Source: a virus | DNA: 45,639 nucleotides | Reading direction: 5' to 3' (one strand) | Virus record (IMG/VR): IMGVR_UViG_3300028844_006960 | Coordinates: 1-45,639 of that record | Part shown: positions 40,472 through 45,639 of the stretch, piece after piece | How positions within the stretch are numbered: position 1 is the stretch's first letter | Layout of the letters: each line of letters opens with the position of its first letter | Notes under the pieces: generated by a model | Seen by the model: the letters and a program-made list of their open reading frames with translations, nothing else | What the model was told of the DNA's origin: nothing | Database searches by the model: none | Program-made: the position numbers and the translations under genes

Positions 40472-41449
40472 TTAAAAAAAATGATTTTTAACTGATAAGT
40501 TGCCTTTATTTAAATTTTCAATTGCTTTCATTTTTAATTCTTTTTGTTTTGTTGTCTCTTCTTTCATTAATAAAATACTTTCAACAGTAGTTCCAATTGT
40601 ATTTTTTGAATTATCTTCTTTTATTTTAGTTAATGAAATGCTATCATCAATATTAAGTTTATATTTACCAGTTATTATTTTATTTGTTGCTAATTCTTTT
40701 AATGCAGCATTTATTTTTTTTCTTTGGTGTGGCGTTAATTTTACGCTTTTATCATTAATGTTTTTAATATCATTAAATTTATTTCGAACAGGTGAAGAAT
40801 ACAATTGTATTTTATTATTTTTTGAATCAATATTATTTATTAAAGGAAATAATACTTTTGAATATTCAAGCTTTAAATTCAACAATGTTTCAATTTCAAA
40901 AAAAGATTGGTTTGTTGAAGTGAAAAAGTTTAAAAAATCATTAACAAAATTAACAATTAAGATTGTTTCTTTGCCATCTTTTTCTTGTTTCCAACTTGAA
41001 AGAATATTGAAGTTTCCTTTTCTTTCTTGGCTTTCATTACATAAAACTTTTATATTACATTCAATATGTTTATCAAGTGAATTATAAATCCTTTCTTTTG
41101 TGTCTTTGTCATTTTGTTTCTTTTTTGCTATTCCCATTTTTGCAGCTAAATCTCTAACTGAAATTTTAACAGTTGAGGTTGATTCTTCAAAATTAAAATC
41201 ATTAATACTTAATAAGCAGAATAAAACAAGTTCATCAGTTTTTGCATTCATTGGAACAAGATTTAATTCATAAGTTTGTTTTTTAGTTCTAAAATATTTA
41301 ACTTCTTTTATACAATTTATTGTTTGATTTTCTTCTAAATTATTTAGTTTATAATCTCTTTTTGAATCTATAACTTGATATATATTTGTTGTATTGAATT
41401 GAGAACTTACAGATTGATCAGTTGTTAAAGATTTAAATTTTTTAGTCAT
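40472..41449 (-). CDS. plasmid-type replication initiator (Rep_3/RepB-like)
   Basis: 325 residues. The layout suggests two winged-helix domains: LVLFCLLSINDFNFEESTST with VRDLAAKMG in the first, and LKLEYSKVLFPLIN plus LTPHQRKKINAALKELATNK in the second, as in iteron-binding initiators. The strongest argument is context: three iterons lie just upstream of its promoter, and it is the only replication-type gene besides the resolvase. It would bind the iterons and recruit host replication proteins. The family assignment should be confirmed by profile search. Confidence 0.62.
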   Translation of the reverse strand: MTKKFKSLTTDQSVSSQFNTTNIYQVIDSKRDYKLNNLEENQTINCIKEVKYFRTKKQTYELNLVPMNAKTDELVLFCLLSINDFNFEESTSTVKISVRDLAAKMGIAKKKQNDKDTKERIYNSLDKHIECNIKVLCNESQERKGNFNILSSWKQEKDGKETILIVNFVNDFLNFFTSTNQSFFEIETLLNLKLEYSKVLFPLINNIDSKNNKIQLYSSPVRNKFNDIKNINDKSVKLTPHQRKKINAALKELATNKIITGKYKLNIDDSISLTKIKEDNSKNTIGTTVESILLMKEETTKQKELKMKAIENLNKGNLSVKNHFF

Positions 41450-41451
41450 TT

Positions 41452-41519
41452 TATGCGCACCTTTGTTTTATATTACCTATTATATTACATAATAATATAA
41501 TTGCAAATACCTACGCATA
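41452..41519 (-). promoter_or_regulatory. box J: TATGCGTAGGT element plus promoter of the initiator gene, with second variant box
   Basis: Minus strand TATGCGTAGGT (41519-41509), two bases, TTGCAA (41506-41501), 16-bp spacer, TATAAT (41484-41479). A variant box (plus strand TATGCGCACCT, 41452-41462) overlaps the SD AAAGGTG just before the ATG at 41449. The initiator thus appears to belong to the same regulon as the accessory genes. Confidence 0.72.
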
Positions 41520-41539
41520 TTATTATTGATAATCATTAA

Positions 41540-41830
41540 AAAGTGTATTAAATAAAGGGTTTTAATTTTATTAATATTTTGCCCTTTAATATACTATTAT
41601 ATAATAAAAAAAGGTTTTGCCCTTTGCTATACTTTTTTTTGCCCTTTGCTATACTAAGCTTTTTTAATAAATCGTTGATATTTGGCGGAGTTTATGCCTT
41701 ACTAACTATTACTTATAACTAATATTGTTTTTTTAATTATTATTTATGTATTTTGTTGTGTTAAAAGCAAGGTCAAGAGATATGGTTGCTACGCAACACT
41801 GGCAACACTACGTGTTGATTGTTTTTTATT
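41540..41830. other. origin-like region, right copy
   Basis: Contains three iterons (41577-41655) and about 100 bp beyond them that match, in inverted orientation, the left copy at about 12400-12600, including a block beside the iterons (TTAATAAATCGTTGATATTT, GGCGGAGTTTAT, CTTACTAACTATTACTTATA). From 41771 the GGTCAAGAGATAT block and hairpins 41785-41797 (GTTGC/GCAAC) and 41803-41817 (CAACAC/GTGTTG) follow, in direct orientation to the left copy. The AT-rich stretch 41830-42036 holds no gene but includes the DnaA-box match at 41932. Confidence 0.7.
41577..41655 (-). repeat. three iterons, right origin-like region
   Basis: On the minus strand: AGTATAGCAAAGGGCAAAA at 41655-41637 and 41633-41615, AGTATATTAAAGGGCAAAA at 41595-41577. 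Spacings of 22 and 38 bp equal those of the left set. Confidence 0.9.
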
Positions 41831-41931
41831 TATTTGTTCTATTTATGTATTTAAAAAGACCTTTAATATATCAAGCCTTATGTTAATACTATTTTATATT
41901 TAAACATACCTTAAAAATCATTTTAATAACC

Positions 41932-41940
41932 TTATACACA
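41932..41940 (+). promoter_or_regulatory. DnaA-box match
   Basis: TTATACACA matches the DnaA consensus TTATNCACA exactly, about 280 bp from the right iterons. Such boxes are usual in iteron origins. One nine-base match in an AT-rich genome is only supportive. Confidence 0.5.
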
Positions 41941-42036
41941 TTTATTTCTCTTTTTCAGTAATGTTTTTAAAAGCCCACTACTAATTTTTCTTATAACGAA
42001 CCCACTATAAAAAAAATAAGATAATTAAATAAAAAC

Positions 42037-42100
42037 TTGACATCTTGATTTTGAGATCAATTATATATATTAATTACATCGTATTTACTTATGCGTAGGT
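42037..42100 (+). promoter_or_regulatory. promoter region of the resolvase operon with inverted repeat and box K
   Basis: TTGACA (42037-42042) is followed at 18-19 bp by TATATA (about 42061-42067). TTGAT/ATCAA (42045-42060) forms an inverted repeat in the spacer, a probable operator. Box K (TATGCGTAGGT, 42090-42100) lies downstream of the -10, unlike the other boxes. The -10 assignment is weak. Confidence 0.45.
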
Positions 42101-42137
42101 TATGATAAAATATAACTATACAAAAGGAATAAAACAA

Positions 42138-42749
42138 ATGGAAGATTTAACAAAAGAACAATTATTAAAACTACTTGAAAATAAAAATGGTAAATTGGTT
42201 TATGTATCACAATTTATTAATACTCCGCTTGTTTCAATTAATTCTGCTTATCATTTTACAAAAACAGGTTCAAGAATAATAAAAGTTAAAAACAAAAAAT
42301 CAAAAGAATTTCAAAAACTAACTTATGATTACATTAAAAATATTGTTTTAGATAATAACAAACATTATAAAATATTTGTTGAAATGCATGTGAATTATCA
42401 ATCAAGCGATGTTGATAATAGATTTAAACTATTACTTGATATCATTGAAAATGCGGCAAATCGTGCTCCTTGGGATTATAACGAATCAACACCTTACGTG
42501 CCAAATGGTTTTGATGACAAGCAATTTTTAAGGGTTGAAGGCGAGAAAATCAAAGTTAAGAAAGCCGATCAAGGTTTTCAATTTTTCATTTATGAGCATA
42601 AACAAGATGAAAGATCGCTTGATTTTGATTTTACCAAAAAAGAAAAAAAGCAAACTAAAACAACAAAAAAGCCAGCTAAAAAAGAAACGACAAAAGAGCA
42701 ATTAAAAAGAAAGGTTGATGAGAAGTTAAAGGCGAGAGGTTTATTATAA
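42138..42749 (+). CDS. rusA: RusA-like Holliday junction resolvase
   Basis: 203 residues from ATG 42138 (SD AAAAGGAAT). The catalytic core reads DVDNRFKLLLD (residues 91-101: Asp91, Asp93, Asn94, Lys97) and GFDDKQFLRVEGEKI (Asp126, Asp127), the DxDN..K...D and DD...I..l pattern of RusA, preceded by the substrate-binding N-terminal sheet (NTPLVSINSAYHF). It resolves four-way junctions or branched DNA before packaging. N- and C-terminal extensions (a ~20-residue helix and a Lys-rich tail) make it longer than the ~120-residue E. coli protein. First gene of a three-gene operon. Confidence 0.85.
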   Translation: MEDLTKEQLLKLLENKNGKLVYVSQFINTPLVSINSAYHFTKTGSRIIKVKNKKSKEFQKLTYDYIKNIVLDNNKHYKIFVEMHVNYQSSDVDNRFKLLLDIIENAANRAPWDYNESTPYVPNGFDDKQFLRVEGEKIKVKKADQGFQFFIYEHKQDERSLDFDFTKKEKKQTKTTKKPAKKETTKEQLKRKVDEKLKARGLL

Positions 42750-43111
42750 TGAAATTTAATAATATAAAAAGAAGAAAAAAAGAAAAAAATTTTATAGATG
42801 AATACAAAAATAAAATTGTTTTTTATTATGATTACAATGTAAATTCAACAATATCATCAAATAAAATAATTATTAATATAGAAGATTTAGATGATGAATT
42901 AAAAAACATTTATAAAGAAGTTAAATTTGATCATTGTATTAGTGTTCAAATTTGTGCATCAGGATTCTTTAAGATGAATTTAAATAGTTTTGAAGTTTTT
43001 GATGGATTCTCTTTTGGAGATAAAAATAATTATGAAGTAGAAAAAGAAAAAATAATAAATTATTTTAAGCATTCCGAAATTAGAGAAAAGATTGAAGGTT
43101 TTTTAAAATGA
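42749..43111 (+). CDS. hypothetical protein
   Basis: 120 residues, start overlapping the resolvase stop (TAATG). Basic start, beta-rich middle (KIVFYYDYNVNSTISSNKII). The end REKIEGFLK carries the coupling cassette with one extra T (GAAGGTTTTTTAAAATG), so the protein reads two residues past the usual Phe before a TGA that overlaps the next ATG. Function unknown. Confidence 0.65.
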   Translation: MKFNNIKRRKKEKNFIDEYKNKIVFYYDYNVNSTISSNKIIINIEDLDDELKNIYKEVKFDHCISVQICASGFFKMNLNSFEVFDGFSFGDKNNYEVEKEKIINYFKHSEIREKIEGFLK

Positions 43112-43317
43112 TTAATCAAGTTAAACAAGTATTGAAACATAAGAAATATATTCAATTAAAAAATTATAATATGTTATTTAGTGATGATAGATTTAAAAAC
43201 TTTCACAAATTAAATAAAATATATTCATCAATTAAAGATATTGAAATAATGCAAGATTTAATAAATAAAGATGAGAAGGCATATAAAGATGTCTTAAAAA
43301 TGTTAAGGAAGCTATAA
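43108..43317 (+). CDS. 69-residue hypothetical protein
   Basis: Start overlaps the previous stop by four bases; SD GAAGG within that gene. Lys-rich and helical (KQVLKHKKYIQLKNYNMLF). Last gene of the resolvase operon, followed by a TATTATATAATA palindrome and T-run (43323-43345) that probably terminates it. Confidence 0.6.
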   Translation: MINQVKQVLKHKKYIQLKNYNMLFSDDRFKNFHKLNKIYSSIKDIEIMQDLINKDEKAYKDVLKMLRKL

Positions 43318-43362
43318 GAACGTATTATATAATAGGGTTTTTAACTATATTAAAATATAAAG

Positions 43363-43390
43363 TTGATTTAATATATAATTATACTATAAT
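43363..43390 (+). promoter_or_regulatory. sigma70-type promoter for the 43466 gene
   Basis: TTGATT (43363-43368), 16-bp spacer, TATAAT (43385-43390). No box. A leader of about 70 bases precedes the gene. Confidence 0.65.
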
Positions 43391-43465
43391 ATAATTAGAT
43401 AGTTTATATTATGATGCAATTTATCGACAATTTAAACACTTAATAAAAAACAAAAGGAATTATAT

Positions 43466-43717
43466 ATGAATAACACAACCAAAAACACAGTATTTGCAGC
43501 TGCTATTATTGCAGCTTTAAGCCCTCTTGCGGATTTCGACAATGTAAAAGACTATAATGATGAAGTGGGTTCAGCAAACTCAATTGCAGAGCTTACAAAA
43601 TTACAAGGTAAACCTATTAAGCAGGAGAAGAAGGCAATTCAGCAATGTTTACAAGAGAAGATTGAAAGTTTAAAATGTAAAACAATAAAAAATAATGTAA
43701 CTAAACTTAAAATGTAA
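43466..43717 (+). CDS. 83-residue hypothetical protein, possibly exported
   Basis: SD AAAAGGAAT. The N-terminus (KNTVFAAAIIAALSPLADFD) is hydrophobic and may be a short signal or helix; it lacks the early basic cluster of a classical signal peptide. The rest is charged with two Cys (QQCLQEKIESLKC). Own promoter and terminator. Function unknown. Confidence 0.6.
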   Translation: MNNTTKNTVFAAAIIAALSPLADFDNVKDYNDEVGSANSIAELTKLQGKPIKQEKKAIQQCLQEKIESLKCKTIKNNVTKLKM

Positions 43718-43738
43718 TCATAAAATAAATAATATTAG

Positions 43739-43765
43739 AAAGCAATCAAATAAGATTGCTTTTTT
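43739..43765 (+). terminator. rho-independent terminator
   Basis: AAAGCAATC / GATTGCTTT perfect stem and T-run that runs straight into box L at 43766, as at 1742-1765. Confidence 0.8.
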
Positions 43766-43806
43766 TATGCGTAGGTATTGACAAAATAAAAAAACTATTA
43801 TATATT
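43766..43806 (+). promoter_or_regulatory. box L: TATGCGTAGGT element plus strong promoter
   Basis: Box 43766-43776, one base, TTGACA (43778-43783), 17-bp spacer, TATATT (43801-43806). The downstream unit has no convincing protein gene. Confidence 0.78.
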
Positions 43807-43981
43807 TATAGGTGATGATTATGCGATTATCAAAACGAAGCGGTCAAGTTTTTTTTTAAATTTCCTTTAATCAATGTCCTGCCTTGATCGTCTTCACCTT
43901 ATATTAAAATAAAAATAGTTATATATTTTTTTTTGCACAAAGTTTTAAATGAATTCCTTTTGTTTCCTTTGTGTTTTTTTT
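43807..43981 (+). ncRNA. candidate structured small RNA
   Basis: Between a strong box promoter and the next box there is no plausible gene: the only ORF (ATG 43820) is 12 codons long without an SD. The sequence can fold: AGGTGA (43810-43815) with TCACCT (43894-43899), and inside it CGGTCAAG (43841-43848) with CTTGATCG (43883-43890). A second stem CACAAAG/CTTTGTG (43936-43942, 43967-43973) with T8 would terminate transcription at about 43981, giving a ~165-nt RNA. Expected role: antisense or regulatory RNA; target unknown. Confidence 0.45.
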
Positions 43982-43991
43982 GTCTTTTTTT

Positions 43992-44031
43992 TATGCGTTG
44001 GTATTGATTTAATTATATTATAATATATAAT
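43992..44031 (+). promoter_or_regulatory. box M: TATGCGTTGGT element plus promoter
   Basis: Variant box (43992-44002), one base, TTGATT (44004-44009), 16-bp spacer, TATAAT (44026-44031). Drives 44064-44721. Confidence 0.72.
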
Positions 44032-44063
44032 AAAAATAGAAATAGAAAAAGGAGATTTTAAAA

Positions 44064-44438
44064 ATGGAAAACTATATCAAAATAAATAATACAATAATTA
44101 AAAACATTTCAAGCTTTCGATTTAATGAAGAAGACAAAAAAGATTTGTCAACATATTTCAAAAACCATAAGCAGCACCCTTTAGTTTGTGTTGATGGTCA
44201 ATTTAATTTTGTTTTCTTATGCGTTGATTTAGAAGACAACACGATGAACTTTACAGAGTTTTCAAATAAGCAAGGATTTATTGAATTTGTTGAGGTGCTG
44301 ATGTGCTTTGGCTTGTCTTCTGTTCCATCTGATTTATTTCAAGATGAGAATGTAAAGAATGAATTTTATATTGCATTAAGAGAAATAAAATTATTGGAAG
44401 AAATGAAAAGACAAAAAGAAGAAGCCGATGCAAAATAA
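44064..44438 (+). CDS. hypothetical protein
   Basis: 124 residues, SD AAAAGGAGA. Alpha/beta (VCVDGQFNFVFLCVDLED) with a helical charged C-terminus (LLEEMKRQKEEADAK). Overlaps the next gene by 11 bases. No family recognised. Confidence 0.65.
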   Translation: MENYIKINNTIIKNISSFRFNEEDKKDLSTYFKNHKQHPLVCVDGQFNFVFLCVDLEDNTMNFTEFSNKQGFIEFVEVLMCFGLSSVPSDLFQDENVKNEFYIALREIKLLEEMKRQKEEADAK

Positions 44439-44721
44439 AGAAGACTTATTAAAAATTAAATTCAAAATATACGGCAAGCTAAAAGAAAGGTTTCAAAGTG
44501 TGGATGCTGATGATTTTGATGTTTGCTTTGATATAGTAAACGATGAATTTTTTACTGAAATGGATAATAATATTATTTATAATTTATCTTTTAAATATAA
44601 TTTTAATAATGAAAACCAAGTCGCAAGCCTTAATGACAGAAAAGATTTTTTATATAATATGATAGTAAAGGATGCATCATTTAATGAATTCAAATTAAAA
44701 ACCAATGTAGATAGCTTTTAA
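44428..44721 (+). CDS. hypothetical protein
   Basis: 97 residues, SD AAGAAGA within the upstream gene. N-terminal helix, acidic centre (VDADDFDVCFDIVNDEFF). Ends NVDSF: the Phe-stop signature is retained at the end of the operon with a decayed SD (GATAGCTTTTAA). Function unknown. Confidence 0.62.
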   Translation: MQNKEDLLKIKFKIYGKLKERFQSVDADDFDVCFDIVNDEFFTEMDNNIIYNLSFKYNFNNENQVASLNDRKDFLYNMIVKDASFNEFKLKTNVDSF

Positions 44722-44735
44722 AAAAGAAATCAATT

Positions 44736-44763
44736 AAAAACCTATTATATAATAGGTTTTTTT
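44736..44763 (+). terminator. terminator, copy of 3426-3453
   Basis: AACCTATTATATAATAGGTT with flanking A- and T-runs, preceded by CAATTAA as at 3421. Followed 19 bases later by box N, as the first copy is followed by box B. Confidence 0.72.
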
Positions 44764-44781
44764 ATGTTTTGTTAATTAATT

Positions 44782-44821
44782 TATGCGTAGGTCTATTATT
44801 TTAATTATACCATGATATAAT
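44782..44821 (+). promoter_or_regulatory. box N: TATGCGTAGGT element plus promoter
   Basis: Box 44782-44792; -10 TATAAT at 44816-44821. The expected -35 position (about 44793-44798) reads CTATTA, a poor match, so activity may depend on a factor bound at the box. Confidence 0.65.
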
Positions 44822-44854
44822 ATAGACATAAGCAAAACAAAAGGAATTAACAAA

Positions 44855-45163
44855 ATGGATTTTAAAAACACATACTTAATAACAACTGAATATGACACAG
44901 ACGAATGCACAACAAGAACATCAATTGATTTTTTAACAAAAGAATTATTGACTCAAATTGATTTGACAATAGAAGAATATATTGAAGAAACCACTTCAAC
45001 AATGAAAACAAATAAAATAATTAACACAAGAGTTTTAAAAAATATAAAACAAAAAGAATTAATACAGGAGTATTTGAATAATGGTTATCAAATAGAATAC
45101 AAGGAAGAACTGAAAAAAGAAATAATATTTTTAGAAACTAAGCAAACAATAAAAAACTTTTAA
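44855..45163 (+). CDS. hypothetical protein
   Basis: 102 residues, SD AAAAGGAATT. Thr-rich N-terminal half (YLITTEYDTDECTTRTSIDF), helical basic end. Ends TIKNF, the Phe-stop signature without an SD; a terminator follows. Single-gene unit. Function unknown. Confidence 0.65.
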   Translation: MDFKNTYLITTEYDTDECTTRTSIDFLTKELLTQIDLTIEEYIEETTSTMKTNKIINTRVLKNIKQKELIQEYLNNGYQIEYKEELKKEIIFLETKQTIKNF

Positions 45164-45190
45164 AAAGTAAACAAATTAAATAATATTAAT

Positions 45191-45218
45191 AAGATAACTA
45201 AATTTAGTTATCTTTTTT
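45191..45218 (+). terminator. rho-independent terminator
   Basis: AAGATAACTAAA and TTTAGTTATCTT form a perfect 12-bp inverted repeat, followed by TTTT. Confidence 0.8.
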
Positions 45219-45219
45219 A

Positions 45220-45255
45220 TTGACTTTTTTTTATATATTGTTATCATAACAATAT
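45220..45255 (+). promoter_or_regulatory. promoter with a perfect 21-bp palindromic operator
   Basis: TTGACT (45220-45225), 16-bp spacer, TATCAT (45242-45247). The half-sites ATATTGTTAT (45235-45244) and ATAACAATAT (45246-45255) around one central C form a perfect palindrome over the -10 box. A repressor bound here would block RNA polymerase; the HTH protein encoded just downstream is the natural candidate. Confidence 0.78.
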
Positions 45256-45270
45256 TATTGAGGAGATAAC

Positions 45271-45639
45271 ATGAAGAATAAAATATTAAGAGATATAAAA
45301 GAAGGCAACTTTTTAACAATAAAACAGATAGCCAAAAAAAATAAAATAAGTTTTGATGATGCTGTTGATATCATAAGAGAGTTAAGAGAAACCAAAAAAA
45401 TTATATCAATGAAGGATGAATATAGATCCAGAAGAAAAATAATATTAAAAGAATTATTTGAAGAAAACATTTATATGTCGTATGACATCATAGAAAAAAG
45501 AATGAATTTAAAACCTTCATCAGTTAATAAATTATTAAGAGATAACAATATTTATATTAATAAACATAATTCAAAAATAAAGGATGCTGTATTAAATGAA
45601 TTAAAAACAAATAATAATATCGATGGCGTTAAATTATCA
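45271..45639 (+). CDS. N-terminal part of a four-HTH DNA-binding regulator (continues at 1-201)
   Basis: 123 codons from ATG 45271 (SD TTGAGGAGATAA) to the window end without a stop, in frame with bases 1-201; total 189 residues. Predicted HTH units at about 15-45 (LTIKQIAKKNKISFDDAVDI), 67-96 (MSYDIIEKRMNLKPSSVNKL), 117-146 and 163-186. Four successive winged-helix-like units with little else are unusual. The palindromic operator on its own promoter implies autoregulation. It is the best candidate for a master regulator, possibly of the TATGCGYAGGT sites, though that link is a guess. Confidence 0.8.
   Translation, partial: MKNKILRDIKEGNFLTIKQIAKKNKISFDDAVDIIRELRETKKIISMKDEYRSRRKIILKELFEENIYMSYDIIEKRMNLKPSSVNKLLRDNNIYINKHNSKIKDAVLNELKTNNNIDGVKLS

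Noticed and set aside
40500-41087. 195-codon rightward ORF opposite the initiator gene
   Set aside because: Lies wholly inside the leftward initiator gene, no SD, Phe/Ser/Leu-rich shadow composition.
1-45639. tRNA or rRNA genes
   Set aside because: No cloverleaf with a TTCRANYC-type arm or CCA end was noticed on reading either strand; a dedicated tRNA scan was not possible here.
1-45639. Stop-codon reassignment as explanation for the in-frame TAA at 18203
   Set aside because: TAA ends most genes in the window, including all coupled ones, so the standard code applies.
1-45639. Integrase, transposase or insertion sequence
   Set aside because: None of the translated frames shows tyrosine- or serine-recombinase or DDE motifs; the repeats present are origins, leaders and operators.

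Overview
The window looks like one complete, circular genome of a tailed double-stranded DNA phage, very AT-rich (I estimate about a quarter G+C). An ORF that runs off the right end at 45639 continues in frame at base 1 and closes at 201, giving one coherent 189-residue helix-turn-helix protein, so the two ends are adjacent. Strong Shine-Dalgarno (SD) sequences, sigma70-type promoters (TTGACA / TATAAT), a lipobox protein and a coiled-coil membrane protein of spanin type point to a Gram-negative, AT-rich bacterial host. The host genus cannot be read from the sequence. A single tail-tube gene and no visible sheath suggest a siphovirus-like particle.

Layout. (1) 42.0-45.6 kb joined to 0-3.8 kb, rightward: small transcription units with their own promoter and terminator, holding a RusA-like resolvase, three HTH proteins, short proteins of unknown function and one apparent non-coding unit. 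(2) 12.1-3.9 kb, leftward: four promoter-led operons of small proteins, including two membrane-protein candidates, spanin-like proteins, a TraB-like membrane protein and a DNA methyltransferase. (3) 12.2-12.6 kb: an iteron-bearing, origin-like region. (4) 12.7-39.3 kb, rightward: two small genes, a PD-(D/E)XK nuclease-like gene, holin and endolysin, scaffold, P22-like capsid protein, head-tail connectors, tail tube, tail chaperones with a -1 frameshift site, tape measure, tail tip and fibre genes, and then, unusually at the far end, the terminase and portal. One leftward gene with its own promoter and terminator (24.9-25.6 kb) interrupts the tail genes. (5) 39.4-41.5 kb, leftward: a second methyltransferase and a plasmid-type replication initiator. 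(6) 41.5-41.9 kb: a second iteron region, inverted relative to the first, followed by a perfect DnaA-box match.

How it works together. I see no integrase, DNA polymerase, primase or helicase. Replication therefore probably relies on the initiator, the iterons and host enzymes, as in a phage-plasmid. An 11-bp element, TATGCGYAGGT, sits 0-2 bases from the -35 box of most accessory promoters and of the initiator promoter, and looks like the operator of a genome-wide regulon. Many short accessory proteins end in a hydrophobic-x-x-Phe-stop signature because their last codons carry the next gene's SD, a compact coupling cassette. Virion genes use a different stock leader containing ATTGGGAGATA.

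The most notable points are the repeated operator, the two mirror-image origin regions, the coupling cassette (with a fusion caught in the act), the four-HTH regulator with its perfect palindromic operator, and a TraB-like gene carrying copies of another gene's operator.
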